NCBI RefSeq assembly: GCF_030695035.1 | Contig: NZ_JAUYTT010000008.1 | Span: forward strand, 434,001-498,000 | Origin: Frigidibacter sp. | Lineage (GTDB): Bacteria > Pseudomonadota > Alphaproteobacteria > Rhodobacterales > Rhodobacteraceae | Reading direction: 5' to 3' | Length of the DNA: 64,000 nt | Shown: one piece after another, positions 1 to 8,756 of the stretch | Layout: each line of letters starts with the position of its first letter | How positions within the stretch are numbered: position 1 is the stretch's first letter | The notes under the pieces: generated by a model | The model's database searches: none | The model's input: the letters and a program-made list of their open reading frames with translations, nothing else | Told to the model about the DNA's origin: nothing | Made by a program: the position numbers and the translations under genes

Positions 1-185
1 ACGACATTTTCCTGCACATTGGAGCCCGCGCCGACGCGGATCTCCTCATTGTCGCCGCGCAGGACGGCGCCGAACCAGACGCTGGCACCGGCCTCCAGCA
101 CCACCTTGCCGATCAGATACGCGCCGGGGGCGACCCAGGCACCCTCGTCAATCTCGGGCGCAATTCCGTCAAGCGTGTAGATCAT
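1..185 (-). CDS. gamma carbonic anhydrase family protein, partial
   Basis: This is the N-terminal 61 residues of a left-handed beta-helix protein; the rest lies beyond the left edge. It opens [20 protein letters not shown] and continues with hexapeptide-type repeats, including the [12 protein letters not shown] stretch typical of gamma-class carbonic anhydrases and their relatives (YrdA, CaiE, PaaY). Family members bind zinc through histidines between coils, but those residues are not in view, so catalytic competence cannot be judged. The ATG lies inside the 3' end of gmk and overlaps it by 17 bases on the same strand, which suggests translational coupling. The family call is strong, the substrate is unknown. 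Confidence 0.85.
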   Translation of the reverse strand, partial: MIYTLDGIAPEIDEGAWVAPGAYLIGKVVLEAGASVWFGAVLRGDNEEIRVGAGSNVQENV

Positions 186-837
186 GCCCCGCCTCCGCTC
201 CATATTCCGCATTCAGCCCGCGCACGAACTCCGTCAGCCAGGGCTGGCGGTCGCGGCGCAGGCGTTCGGCGGCGAGGATCCTGACCAAGTCCGCCTCGGT
301 CTCGTCGATGTCGCGGTTGACCAGCACGTAATCATACTCGCTCCAGCGGCTGATCTCTCCCAGCGACTTCTGCATCCGGCCCGCGATTACCTCATCGCTG
401 TCCTGCGCCCGCCCCCGCAGGCGGCTTTCCAGCTCGGCCATCGAGGGCGGCAGGATGAAGACCGACACCACCTCGCGCCCAAGCGCCGAGGAGCGGATCT
501 GCTGGCCGCCCTGCCAATCCACGTCGAACAGCGTGTCGCGGCCCTCGGCCATCGCGCGGTCCACCGGCGCGCGCGGGCTGCCGTAGAAATTGCCGAAGAC
601 CTCGGCATGTTCCAGCATCTCGCCGGCCGAGACCATCGCCTGAAACGCTTCATGCGAGCGGAAAAAATAGTCGCGCCCCTCCACCTCGCCCGGCCGCGCG
701 GCCCGTGTCGTGGCCGAGACCGAGAATTGCAACGAGGGGTCGCGCGCCATCAGCCGTTTCGACAGCGTCGATTTCCCGGCGCCGGAGGGCGAGGACAGGA
801 TCAGCAGCAGCCCCTTGCGGCGGATATCGGCGGTCAT
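169..837 (-). CDS. gmk: guanylate kinase
   Basis: Converts GMP plus ATP to GDP plus ADP, an essential cytosolic step in GTP, dGTP and ppGpp supply. The 222-residue product has the P-loop [10 protein letters not shown] near residues 15-24, the GMP-binding stretch [20 protein letters not shown] near residues 40-60, and the VDWQGG and RMQKS motifs further on. It is slightly longer than the E. coli enzyme (about 207 residues), with a short tail at the C-terminus. It lies about 20 bases downstream of the yicC-like gene on the same strand, a pairing common in bacteria, and runs into the gamma-carbonic anhydrase gene. The three probably form one operon. Confidence 0.97.
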   Translation of the reverse strand: MTADIRRKGLLLILSSPSGAGKSTLSKRLMARDPSLQFSVSATTRAARPGEVEGRDYFFRSHEAFQAMVSAGEMLEHAEVFGNFYGSPRAPVDRAMAEGRDTLFDVDWQGGQQIRSSALGREVVSVFILPPSMAELESRLRGRAQDSDEVIAGRMQKSLGEISRWSEYDYVLVNRDIDETEADLVRILAAERLRRDRQPWLTEFVRGLNAEYGAEAGHDLHA

Positions 838-856
838 GGGCGCTCCACGTTATGCG

Positions 857-1801
857 TCATTCGATGTTCTGGGCCTGCTCGCGGATCTGGTCGATGACAT
901 GCTTGAGGTCAAGCCCGATCCCGGTCAGCGCCGGGTTTCCGGCCTTGGCGCAAAGCGTGTTGGCCTCGCGCATGAACTCCTGGATCAGGAAGTCGAACTT
1001 GCGCCCCACGGGCCCCGGCGCGGCCAGCAGCGTGCGCGCGGCCACCACATGCGCGTCCAGCCGGTCCAGCTCTTCCGTGACATCGGATTTCACCGCCAGC
1101 AGCGCCAGCTCCTGCGCCACGCGGGCCGGATCGGCGCAAATCTCGGCGGTCATCACCCGCGCCATCGCGGCGCGCAGGTTGCTGGCGGCTTGGTCGCGGC
1201 GGGCGTCGGCGGCGACGCGGGCCTCGGCGGCCAGCGCCGCCACTCGGTCGATCTGGCTGCCGATCAGGCTGGCAAGCGCTGCACCTTCCGTCGCGCGCAT
1301 CGCGTCGAAGGCGTCGATCAGCGGCTCGATATCGGCCAGCAGCGACGCTTGCAGCGCGGCATTGTCGGGCGCCTCGGCCTCGGCCCCCTGCTCCAGCACG
1401 CCGCGGAGCCCAAGGATCTCTGCCGGGCTGACCGGCGCCACCTGTAGTCCGGTTCCCTGCGCCGCCGCCTCTGCTTGCGCCAGCGCGGCCACGGCCGCGG
1501 CAAGGCCGGCGGCATTCACCCGCAGCGCCTCACCCCCTGCCCCGCGGGACAGCCGCAGCGAGACCGACACGGACCCGCGGGCGATGCGCGCCGCCAGCCG
1601 CGCCCGCAGCGCAGGCTCCAGCCCCTCGATGCCCTCGGGCAGGCGCAGCCGCAGGTCGAGGCCCTTGCCATTGACGGATCGCATCTCCCACAGCCAGCCG
1701 GGCAGCCCCTCGGCGCCGCCGCGCAGGCTGGCAAATCCGGTCATAGAGCGCAGGGCTGCTACAGCCGAGCCGGGTGTCTGGTCGCGTACGGGCTTAACCA
1801 T
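857..1801 (-). CDS. YicC family endoribonuclease
   Basis: YicC proteins are cytosolic endoribonucleases implicated in RNA turnover in E. coli and Bacillus. The protein shows the diagnostic N-terminal core RSMTGFASLRGG, then WEMRSVNGKGLDLRLRLPEG, and ends with the conserved FLIQEFMREANTLCAKA and a segment on loss of Ile/Gln contacts (DLKHVIDQIREQAQNIE). The conserved family N-terminus starts at the Met of SMTGFA (codon at 1744-1742, giving 295 residues, the usual length). The upstream ATG at 1801 has a GGAA run before it but adds 19 unconserved residues, so the start is uncertain. It is followed directly by gmk. Confidence 0.9.
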   Translation of the reverse strand: MVKPVRDQTPGSAVAALRSMTGFASLRGGAEGLPGWLWEMRSVNGKGLDLRLRLPEGIEGLEPALRARLAARIARGSVSVSLRLSRGAGGEALRVNAAGLAAAVAALAQAEAAAQGTGLQVAPVSPAEILGLRGVLEQGAEAEAPDNAALQASLLADIEPLIDAFDAMRATEGAALASLIGSQIDRVAALAAEARVAADARRDQAASNLRAAMARVMTAEICADPARVAQELALLAVKSDVTEELDRLDAHVVAARTLLAAPGPVGRKFDFLIQEFMREANTLCAKAGNPALTGIGLDLKHVIDQIREQAQNIE

Positions 1802-1842
1802 TTAGGAACTTTCCGCGCCGAAACCGCGCAAGGCTGGATATA

Positions 1843-1857
1843 TTAAGACTTGGGTAA
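1843..1857. promoter_or_regulatory. possible CtrA-type box
   Basis: The sequence TTAAGACTTGGGTAA fits TTAA-N7-(G/T)TAA, the layout of alphaproteobacterial CtrA boxes. It lies between the divergent yicC-like and PAS-protein genes, about 65 bases before the ATG of the latter. A second half-site, GGTTAAC, is at 1872-1878. One base departs from the consensus and AT-rich intergenic DNA can produce such matches by chance. Confidence 0.3.
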
Positions 1858-1922
1858 GCATTCTGGCCCACGGTTAACAAAGCGTGAAGGTCATCGCAAT
1901 CGCGGTGCGGACGGGGTTGGTC

Positions 1923-2588
1923 ATGGACAAGCGTTTTCAGGTCGCAGGCGAGGTGCGGGGCTACTGGGAAGGGCTGCGCGGGGGCCGGGGTGTGCCGCTG
2001 CGCTCTGCCGTGGACCCGCGCGGGATAGAGCGGGCGTTGGAATATGCCTTCATCCTTGAACGGATTGCCCCCTCCATCGCGCGATTCCGGCTGGCGGGGA
2101 TGCATCTGAGCGACCTGATGGGGATGGAGGTGCGGGGGATGCCGCTGACCTCTTTCTTCACGCCCAAGGCCCGGCCGCGGGTGGCGGCGCTGCTGGAGGG
2201 CGTGTTTCAAGGCCCCGACGTTGCGGAACTGACGCTGGCGGGCGAAGGCGGTTTCGGTAAGCCGGACTTGCAGGGCAAGCTGCTGATCCTGCCGCTGAAA
2301 AGCGATCTGGGCGATGTGACGCGGGCGCTTGGCTGCCTTGTCGCCGATGGCCAGATCGGCCGCGCGCCGCGCCGCTTCGACATCCTGTCGGACAGCTCCA
2401 CGCGGATCGAGGATGCGACCAAGACGGCACCACAGCCGCCCCGCGAACGCGCTGCCGGCTTTGCCGAACCGGCGGCGGCGTTCCGCGCCGCGCCCATGCC
2501 GGCGCCCGGACCCATAGCCGAGCCCCTGATCGACGCCGCGACGCCCGAACAGCGGCGGGCGATGATGCGGCTGGTGCGGCCCGACTGA
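1923..2588 (+). CDS. PAS domain-containing protein (PAS_5 type)
   Basis: A cytosolic protein of about 221 residues built around one PAS-like fold. The recognisable core is GYWEGLRGGR, then DPRGIERALEYAFILERIAP, then ARFRLAGMHLSDLMGMEVRG and SFFTP, the pattern of the alphaproteobacterial PAS_5 family. The C-terminal 70 residues are Pro/Ala-rich and probably disordered. No kinase or output domain is fused, so it must act through a partner. The ATG at 1923 follows a GGGG run; a GTG at 1884 in the same frame would add 13 residues. It is transcribed divergently from yicC, next to a possible CtrA-type box. Its signal is unknown. Confidence 0.8.
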   Translation: MDKRFQVAGEVRGYWEGLRGGRGVPLRSAVDPRGIERALEYAFILERIAPSIARFRLAGMHLSDLMGMEVRGMPLTSFFTPKARPRVAALLEGVFQGPDVAELTLAGEGGFGKPDLQGKLLILPLKSDLGDVTRALGCLVADGQIGRAPRRFDILSDSSTRIEDATKTAPQPPRERAAGFAEPAAAFRAAPMPAPGPIAEPLIDAATPEQRRAMMRLVRPD

Positions 2589-2599
2589 CAGGTCCGGGA

Positions 2600-3085
2600 T
2601 CAGGCAGCGCCAGGTTCTGCGCCGGATTCTGCGCCCGGCTCAGCCGCGGTTTGCGCCAGGCTGCGCGCGGGCTCGCGCCGGGCGCCGGTGCCGGTCAGCG
2701 CCCGGCGCAAGGCGGCAGAAGTCGGCAGCATCACCTCGGGCAGATCGGCCCAAAGCGAGACATAGATCTCGGGTTCGTTGGGGTCTGCCCACAGATGCCG
2801 GGGCGAAACCTCGACCACCCGGCAGCGGATCTTGTCGGCGCGGGCCAGGCAGGCGACAAGGCCGCGCGGCGCATAGGGTTCGATCTTCCCGAAGGGCAGC
2901 CAGCGCCGCATCCCGAACAGGCCAGCAAGCCAGTTGCGGCTTTGCACCCGCGCCTCGATCTGGCCATCGCCCGCGCCGTCACCCAGCAGGCGCACCTCGA
3001 CGACGCGCCCCACCTCGATCCGGTCACCCCGACGGGCGGGCGGGATGTCGAGCACCCGCGCCTTGTGAGTCATCAACTGCAGCAT
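2600..3085 (-). CDS. conserved hypothetical protein
   Basis: A 161-residue protein of unknown function. The first 115 residues look folded, with a basic beta-rich start (VLDIPPARRGDRIEVGRVVE) and a motif RNWLAGLFGMRRWLPFGKIE that could be a docking or nucleotide-contact segment. The last 40 residues are a low-complexity tail of Ala, Glu, Gly and Pro in near repeats (AEPGAESGAEPGAA). There is no signal peptide or membrane segment. A strong purine-rich site (GGGAAGGGGA) precedes the ATG. It is convergent with the PAS gene, with only 11 bases between the stops. The family is not recognised. Confidence 0.6.
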   Translation of the reverse strand: MLQLMTHKARVLDIPPARRGDRIEVGRVVEVRLLGDGAGDGQIEARVQSRNWLAGLFGMRRWLPFGKIEPYAPRGLVACLARADKIRCRVVEVSPRHLWADPNEPEIYVSLWADLPEVMLPTSAALRRALTGTGARREPARSLAQTAAEPGAESGAEPGAA

Positions 3086-3215
3086 ACGGGTCCCCTTCCC
3101 AGATACGCTTCGACTCGCTCACCTTTACGTGAACTTCGCCTCGCACGAAATGCGACGAAGGGGCATATCGCACCAAGGGACGATAAAATGCCGGTCAGCC
3201 CTTGGCTTGCGTGAC

Positions 3216-3242
3216 GCAAAAAGGCCGGGATCGCTCCCGGCC
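3216..3242 (-). terminator. Rho-independent terminator of the DAHP synthase gene
   Basis: A perfect 8-bp stem, GGCCGGGA/TCCCGGCC around a 4-base loop (3223-3242), is followed on the minus strand by TTTTTG. It lies 27 bases beyond the stop codon of the DAHP synthase gene. Confidence 0.85.
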
Positions 3243-3268
3243 CTTGGCGTGCCTTGTAGTGGCGCCGA

Positions 3269-4639
3269 TCAGAAGCCGGCGGCGCGGCGCAGGGCGCGGC
3301 GGTCGTTCAGCTCTTCGGCGACGAGGAACGCGAGCTCGAGCGCCTGGCTGGCGTTCAGCCGCGGGTCGCAGGCGGTGTGATAGCGCGAGGACAGATCTTC
3401 ATCCGTCACCGCCCGCACGCCGCCGGTGCATTCGGTCACGTCCTTGCCGGTCATCTCGAAATGCACGCCGCCGGGGATGGTGCCCTCGGCCTTGTGGATG
3501 CCGAAGAACTCACGCACCTCACGCAGCACCGATTCAAACGGCCGGGTCTTGTAGCCCGAGGCGGCCTTGATGGTGTTGCCATGCATCGGATCGCAGGACC
3601 ACACGACATTGGCGCCTTCGGATTGCACGGTCTGGATCAGCCGCGGCAGATGGTCGGCGACCTTGCCGGCACCGAAGCGGGCGATCAGCGTCAGCCGCCC
3701 GGCCTCATTCGCCGGGTTCAGCTTGGCCATCAGCACCTTGAGGTCATCGGCCGTGGTCGAGGGGCCGCATTTCAGGCCGATGGGGTTCTGCACGCCGCGG
3801 CAGAACTCCACATGCGCACCGTCCGGCTGCCGGGTGCGGTCGCCGATCCAGATCATGTGGCCCGAGCCCGCGACCGGGACGCCGGTGGTGCTGTCGATCC
3901 GGCACAGCGCCTCTTCATACTCCAGCAGCAGGGCTTCGTGGCTGGTGTAGAAATCCACCGTCCCCAGCTGATGCGCGGTGTCCGAGGTGACGCCCGCCGC
4001 GGTCATGAAGTCCATCGCGTCGGAAATGCGTTCGGCTACGGCGCGGTAGCGCTGCGCCTCATCCTCGTCGGTGAAGCCCGCGATCCAGCTTTGCACGCGG
4101 TGGATATCGGCATAGCCCCCGGTCGAGAAGGCGCGCAGCAGGTTCAGGCTGGCCGCGGCCTGGGTATAGGCCTGCAGCATCCGGTTCGGATCGGGGATCC
4201 GCGCCTCGGGCGTGAAGTCGAAGCCGTTGATGATGTCGCCGCGGTAGCTGGGCAGTTCCAGCCCGCCGGCCATTTCCGTCGGGGCAGAGCGCGGCTTGGC
4301 GAATTGCCCGGCCATGCGGCCGACCTTCACCACCGGCAGCTTGGCGCCCCAGGTCAGCACGATGGCCATCTGCAGCATCACCTTGAAGGTGTCGCGGATG
4401 TTGTCGGCCGAGAATTCGGAAAAGCTTTCGGCGCAATCGCCGCCCTGCAGCAGGAAGGCGCGCCCTGCCCCGACCTCGGCCAGCGTCGCCTTCAGCTTGC
4501 GCGCCTCACCCGCAAAAACCAGCGGCGGATAGGCCGCCAGTTGCGCCTCCACAGCCTGCAGCGCGCCCTGGTCGGGATAGTCCGGCATCTGCACGCGCGG
4601 CTTTGCACGCCAGTCGGATTTGGTCCAAGCCTTGCTCAT
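3269..4639 (-). CDS. class II 3-deoxy-7-phosphoheptulonate (DAHP) synthase
   Basis: Condenses phosphoenolpyruvate with erythrose 4-phosphate, the first step of the shikimate pathway to aromatic amino acids. The 456-residue protein is of the class II (plant/Mycobacterium) type. It begins with W(T)[17 protein letters not shown], followed by [12 protein letters not shown] near residue 81, [12 protein letters not shown], the central [13 protein letters not shown]-like stretch, [10 protein letters not shown] and the C-terminal metal-site segment [18 protein letters not shown]. Length and motifs are complete. It stands alone on the minus strand with its own promoter (4675-4702) and a strong terminator, so it is probably a single-gene unit. 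Allosteric control cannot be read from the sequence. Confidence 0.95.
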   Translation of the reverse strand: MSKAWTKSDWRAKPRVQMPDYPDQGALQAVEAQLAAYPPLVFAGEARKLKATLAEVGAGRAFLLQGGDCAESFSEFSADNIRDTFKVMLQMAIVLTWGAKLPVVKVGRMAGQFAKPRSAPTEMAGGLELPSYRGDIINGFDFTPEARIPDPNRMLQAYTQAAASLNLLRAFSTGGYADIHRVQSWIAGFTDEDEAQRYRAVAERISDAMDFMTAAGVTSDTAHQLGTVDFYTSHEALLLEYEEALCRIDSTTGVPVAGSGHMIWIGDRTRQPDGAHVEFCRGVQNPIGLKCGPSTTADDLKVLMAKLNPANEAGRLTLIARFGAGKVADHLPRLIQTVQSEGANVVWSCDPMHGNTIKAASGYKTRPFESVLREVREFFGIHKAEGTIPGGVHFEMTGKDVTECTGGVRAVTDEDLSSRYHTACDPRLNASQALELAFLVAEELNDRRALRRAAGF

Positions 4640-4674
4640 CGGTCTTCTCCCCGCCTTTAGCGATAACGCCCGGG

Positions 4675-4702
4675 CTTATAGCGCGCTCCGCCAGCGGTGC
4701 AA
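4675..4702 (-). promoter_or_regulatory. sigma-70 type promoter of the DAHP synthase gene
   Basis: On the minus strand TTGCAC and TATAAG are separated by 16 bases. The predicted transcript would start about 30 bases before the start codon at 4639, and a GGGGAGAAG ribosome-binding site follows. Confidence 0.6.
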
Positions 4703-4822
4703 ACCCCATGCGTCTGTTGCATGACAGGAATGCAAAGCTTTCGGACCCCCGTTTGAAACGGTACTTGAACGGCGCAGGGTTCCCTGATTGTCTGCGTCAA
4801 AACGACATATACGGGTCGCAAA

Positions 4823-6007
4823 ATGCGCGCACGCCTTCCGGGCACCTTTCACGGCACCCAAAACGGAACTTCGGCGGCGGCCCCAGCCCCGACCGGCACC
4901 CCGTCCAGTGCGGCCACTCCGCGCCCGCAACCCGGGCTGCCCCTGCCCGCCACCGCCCGCGGGCGCGAGGCCGGCTCGCTCTCGCAAAAGCCCGCCCCCC
5001 GCGGTGGGCGCGACAAGGCAGACCCGGTCCGCACACGGCGCTTCATCTTCCTGCTGCTGGACCGCTTCACCATGCTCTCCTTCGCCGGGGCCATCGAGCC
5101 TTTGCGCATTGCCAACCGCGTCTCGGGCCAGCCGCTCTACACCTGGAAGCTGGCGGGCGAAGGCGGCGGCGAGGCGGTGTGCTCCAACGGGGCCGCATTC
5201 CGGCTGGACATGGGGCTCGATGAGATAGACCGCGAGGATACCGTCCTTGTCTGCGGCGGCATCGACGTGGCCGAGGCGACCACCCGGCCGATCCTGAACT
5301 GGTTGCGGCGCGAGGCGCGGCGCGGGGCCAGTATCGGCGGGCTCTGCACCGGGGCCTGGGCGGTGGCGAAGGCGGGCCTCTTGGACGGGCGCCGCGCCAC
5401 GATCCATTGGGAAAACCAGGACAGCTTCCTGGAGGAATTCGAAGAGGTGAAGCTGACCAAATCGGTCTTCGTCGTCGATGGCAACCGCCTGTCGACCGCC
5501 GGCGGCACTGCCTCCATCGATCTGATGCTGAAGCTGATCGCCGAGGATCATGGCGAGGATCTGGCCAATACCGTGGCCGACCAGCTGATCTATTCCGCCA
5601 TCCGCACCGATCAGGACACGCAGCGCCTGTCGATCCCCACCCGCATCGGCGTGCGCCACCCCAAGCTCAGCCAGGTTATCCAGATGATGGAGGCCAGCAT
5701 CGAGGAGCCGATCAGCCCCGCCGATCTGGCCGAGGATGTCGGCATGTCCACGCGGCAGCTGGAGCGGCTGTTCCGCCGCTACCTCAACCGCTCGCCCAAG
5801 CGCTATTACATGGAGCTGCGGCTGCAAAAGGCCCGCAACCTGTTGATGCAGACCGATATGAGCGTGATCAACGTGGCGCTGGCCTGCGGGTTTGCCAGCC
5901 CCTCGCATTTCTCCAAGTGCTACCGGGCGCATTATGCGACCACGCCCTATCGCGAGCGGGGCAGCCACGGCAGCAGCCCGTCGGCGGCACCGCGGCTTTC
6001 GATTTGA
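4823..6007 (+). CDS. GlxA family transcriptional regulator (DJ-1/PfpI plus AraC)
   Basis: A 394-residue cytosolic regulator. After a 65-residue Ala/Pro/Thr-rich start of doubtful use comes a DJ-1/PfpI-like domain (RRFIFLLLDRFTMLSFAGAI to about residue 245) with the GLCTGAW elbow. A C-terminal AraC/XylS helix-turn-helix domain follows (ISPADLAEDVGMSTRQLERL and VALACGFASPSHFSKCYRAH). This architecture is shared with GbdR and CdhR of Pseudomonas, which respond to glycine betaine, dimethylglycine or carnitine. The nearby importer and the GcvT-type demethylating enzyme make a similar role plausible here, as inference. The start codon is weakly supported because the conserved part only begins near residue 70. 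Confidence 0.85.
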   Translation: MRARLPGTFHGTQNGTSAAAPAPTGTPSSAATPRPQPGLPLPATARGREAGSLSQKPAPRGGRDKADPVRTRRFIFLLLDRFTMLSFAGAIEPLRIANRVSGQPLYTWKLAGEGGGEAVCSNGAAFRLDMGLDEIDREDTVLVCGGIDVAEATTRPILNWLRREARRGASIGGLCTGAWAVAKAGLLDGRRATIHWENQDSFLEEFEEVKLTKSVFVVDGNRLSTAGGTASIDLMLKLIAEDHGEDLANTVADQLIYSAIRTDQDTQRLSIPTRIGVRHPKLSQVIQMMEASIEEPISPADLAEDVGMSTRQLERLFRRYLNRSPKRYYMELRLQKARNLLMQTDMSVINVALACGFASPSHFSKCYRAHYATTPYRERGSHGSSPSAAPRLSI

Positions 6008-6017
6008 CGGCGGCGAT

Positions 6018-6551
6018 ATGATCCAGACCCACCGGCTGATCCTGCGCCCCGCGCGGATGGAGGATCTGGCCGATCTGCACGCCATCATGTCGGACGCGCG
6101 GGCGATGCGCTACTGGTCCCACGCCGCCCATGCCACGACCGAGCGGACGGAGCGCTACCTGACCGGCATGGTCGCGGCCGTGCCCGAGGCCGAGGAATAT
6201 ATGGTCGAACTGTGCACCGATCCCGGCCGGGTGATCGGCAAGGCTGGCTGCTGGCGGCCCGATGAGGTTGGCTACATCTTCCACCCCGATGTCTGGGGCA
6301 ATGGCTATGCGTATGAGGCGCTGGCCGCGATCCTGCCCCGAGCCTTTGCCCGCAATCCGGACCTGCAGGCGATCACCGCCGATGTCGATCCGCGCAATGT
6401 CGCCTCGGTCCGGCTGCTGGAAAAGCTGGGATTCGAGCATACCGGCAGCGCCGAGAACACCTTCGAGGTGGAGGGCGTGTGGACCGACAGCGTCTTTCTG
6501 TCGCTTCCCCGCGCACGCTACGCAGGCCCCGCTGCCTCAATTGCAGGCTGA
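6018..6551 (+). CDS. GNAT family N-acetyltransferase (RimJ/RimL type)
   Basis: A 177-residue cytosolic acyltransferase that would use acetyl-CoA. It begins IQTHRLILRPARMEDLADLH, typical of the RimJ/RimL/Acetyltransf_3 group, contains GYIFHPDVWGNGYAYEAL (the pyrophosphate-binding loop region) and ends with the SVRLLEKLGFEHTG motif that closes the fold. The ATG lies 10 bases after the stop of the GlxA-type gene, so the two are probably co-transcribed. The acceptor may be a protein N-terminus, an antibiotic or a metabolite and cannot be told from the sequence. Confidence 0.88.
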   Translation: MIQTHRLILRPARMEDLADLHAIMSDARAMRYWSHAAHATTERTERYLTGMVAAVPEAEEYMVELCTDPGRVIGKAGCWRPDEVGYIFHPDVWGNGYAYEALAAILPRAFARNPDLQAITADVDPRNVASVRLLEKLGFEHTGSAENTFEVEGVWTDSVFLSLPRARYAGPAASIAG

Positions 6552-6665
6552 CGCGGGGGAAGCTGCCCAATCGGGACGCGCCGCCCCCGTCTTCACTGCT
6601 TCACAATCCAATATTCCCCGTCTAGTTTGACCAATAGGACAACGTTCCAACATGGGAGAGACGTC

Positions 6666-7850
6666 ATGAAAAAACTGCTTCTGGCCACGGCCGCAATCGC
6701 GCTGGTCGCCGGTGCCGCGGGCGCCGAGGAGATCAAGCTGGGGATCTCGGTCGGCTTCACCGGCCCGCTCGAATCGATGGCCGGCCCGATGGCCGAAGGC
6801 GCCGAGATGGCGATGAAGGAAGTGACGGACTCGGGCAAGCTGCTCGACGGTTCGACCGTCACCGCCGTGCGCGCCGACAGCACCTGCATCGACGCCGCTG
6901 CCGCCACCGCGGCCGTGGAACGCATCGTCACCTCGGACCGCGTCAAGGGCATCATGGGCGGCATGTGCTCGGGGGAAACCACCGCCACGCTGCAGAACGT
7001 CGCCATGCCGAACGGCATCGTGATGATCTCGCCCTCGGCCACCTCGCCGGCACTGTCGACGCTGGAAGATAACGGCCTGTTCTTCCGCACCTCGCCCTCC
7101 GATGCCCGCCAAGGTGTGGTGATGACCGAGATCCTGGGCGACCGCGGCATCAAGGAAGTCGCTGTCACCTACACCAACAACGACTATGGCAAGGGTCTGG
7201 CCGACAGCTTCCAGGCGGCCTTCGAAGCCGCTGGCGGCACCGTGACGATCAGCTCACCGCATGAAGATGGCAAGGCCGACTACTCGGCCGAAGTCGGCGC
7301 GCTGGCCTCGGCCGGCGGCGAAGTGCTGGTGGTTGCGGGCTACGTTGACCAGGGCGGCGGCGGTGTGCTGCGCGGCGCGATCGACAGCGGCGCCTTCGAC
7401 CTCTTCATGTTCCCCGACGGGATGGTCGGCGCCTCGCTGGAAACCGGCTTCGGCACGGAAATCGAAGGCTCCTTCGGCCAGAACCCGGCCGCTGCCGGCG
7501 CCGGCCGCGATGCGTTCCTGGCGATGGCAACCGAGGCGGGCTTTGACGGCACCACCGCCTTCGCCCCGGAAAGCTATGACGCGGCGGCGCTGATGATGCT
7601 GGCGATGGCCAAGGCCGGCACCTCGGATCCGGCAGTCTGGAAAGACAGCGTGATGGACGTGGCCAACGCCCCGGGCGAGCCGATCCTGCCGGGCGAGCTT
7701 GGCAAGGCGCTGGACCTGATCGCTGCGGGCACCGACGTGGACTATGTCGGCGCCACCGCTGTGGAACTGATCGGCGCGGGCGAGAGCGCTGGCTCCTACC
7801 GCGAGATCGAGTTCAAGGACGGCAAGCTGACGGAAGTCGGCTACCGCTGA
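6666..7850 (+). CDS. ABC transporter substrate-binding protein, branched-chain amino acid type
   Basis: Periplasmic ligand-binding component of the importer encoded just downstream. The 394-residue product has a clear Sec signal peptide (MKKLLLATAAIALVAGAAGA, cleavage before EE), then the type I binding fold of the LivJ/LivK family: IKLGISVGFTGPLESMAGPM, a Cys-containing loop around RIVTSDRVKGIMGGMCSGET and the inter-lobe segment FFRTSPSDARQGV. A GGGAGAG ribosome-binding site precedes the chosen ATG. A strong hairpin after its stop probably keeps its mRNA more abundant than that of the membrane genes. The ligand is unknown; context suggests a methylated amine or amino acid rather than leucine. 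Confidence 0.9.
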   Translation: MKKLLLATAAIALVAGAAGAEEIKLGISVGFTGPLESMAGPMAEGAEMAMKEVTDSGKLLDGSTVTAVRADSTCIDAAAATAAVERIVTSDRVKGIMGGMCSGETTATLQNVAMPNGIVMISPSATSPALSTLEDNGLFFRTSPSDARQGVVMTEILGDRGIKEVAVTYTNNDYGKGLADSFQAAFEAAGGTVTISSPHEDGKADYSAEVGALASAGGEVLVVAGYVDQGGGGVLRGAIDSGAFDLFMFPDGMVGASLETGFGTEIEGSFGQNPAAAGAGRDAFLAMATEAGFDGTTAFAPESYDAAALMMLAMAKAGTSDPAVWKDSVMDVANAPGEPILPGELGKALDLIAAGTDVDYVGATAVELIGAGESAGSYREIEFKDGKLTEVGYR

Positions 7851-7871
7851 TCGCTCGGCGATAACAACAGG

Positions 7872-7900
7872 GCAGCCCGGGCACGTTCCGGGCTGCTTTT
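7872..7900 (+). terminator. intercistronic terminator or attenuator
   Basis: A perfect 9-bp stem GCAGCCCGG/CCGGGCTGC with a 7-base loop is followed by TTTT. It sits between the binding-protein gene and the ATPase gene, the usual place for a partial terminator that raises binding-protein expression over the rest of an ABC operon. Confidence 0.8.
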
Positions 7901-7967
7901 CCATAAAAATCAAGCCCTTAAAGGGCGTTCTTCATGAACAACATGAAGTCAGGGGAAGCCTTTAGAC

Positions 7968-8756
7968 ATGATCGTCGTCGAAGATTTGCACAGGCATTTC
8001 GGCGGGTTCCGGGCCGTGGATGGCGCGAGCCTGCAGATTGCGACCGGGTCCATCACCGGGCTGATCGGGCCGAACGGTGCCGGAAAATCCACGCTTTTCA
8101 ACGTGATAGCGGGCGTTCTTCCACCAACTTCGGGCCGCGTCACCATGGATGGCGAGGACATCACCGGCCTCGCCCCGCATGATCTGTTCCACAAGGGGCT
8201 GCTGCGCACCTTCCAGATCGCGCATGAATTCTCCTCGATGACGGTGCGCGAGAACCTGATGATGGTTCCCGCCGGCCAGACGGGTGAGACGCTGTGGAAC
8301 GCCTGGTTCCGCCGCGGCGCGATCCGGGCCGAGGAGGCTGCGCTGCGCCGGAAGGCCGACGAGGTGCTGGACTTCCTGACCATCAGCCATCTGGCCGAGG
8401 AGAAGGCGGGAAACCTGTCCGGCGGGCAGAAGAAGCTGCTGGAGCTTGGCCGCACGATGATGGTCGAGGCGAAGGTGGTGTTCCTCGACGAGGTCGGCGC
8501 GGGGGTGAACCGCACGCTGCTGAACACCATCGGCGATGCCATCGTCCGCCTGAACAAGGAACGCGGCTATACCTTCTGCGTGATCGAGCATGACATGGAT
8601 TTCATCGGCCGCCTGTGCGACCCGGTCATCGTGATGGCCGAGGGCAAGGTGCTGGCGAAGGGGTCCGCCGCGCATATCATGGAGAATGAGGCGGTGATCG
8701 AGGCCTATCTGGGCACCGGGCTGAAGAACAAGGTCAAGGCGGAGGGCGCGGCATGA
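7968..8756 (+). CDS. ABC transporter ATP-binding protein, LivG type
   Basis: One of two ATPases of the importer, on the cytoplasmic face of the membrane. The 262-residue protein has Walker A GPNGAGKST near residue 38, a Q-loop region RTFQIAHEF, the signature LSGGQKKLLE and the switch His in VIEHDMDF. Walker B reads VVFLDEVGAGVN, with Val where most relatives have Pro after the catalytic Glu. The C-terminal extension (ENEAVIEAYLG) is the LivG hallmark. It overlaps the next gene by 4 bases (ATGA), indicating coupled translation. A GGGGAAG site lies upstream of the start. Confidence 0.93.
   Translation: MIVVEDLHRHFGGFRAVDGASLQIATGSITGLIGPNGAGKSTLFNVIAGVLPPTSGRVTMDGEDITGLAPHDLFHKGLLRTFQIAHEFSSMTVRENLMMVPAGQTGETLWNAWFRRGAIRAEEAALRRKADEVLDFLTISHLAEEKAGNLSGGQKKLLELGRTMMVEAKVVFLDEVGAGVNRTLLNTIGDAIVRLNKERGYTFCVIEHDMDFIGRLCDPVIVMAEGKVLAKGSAAHIMENEAVIEAYLGTGLKNKVKAEGAA

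Noticed and set aside
6552-6665. Glycine riboswitch before the binding-protein gene
   Set aside because: The intergenic part is only 114 bases and shows no tandem aptamer structure.
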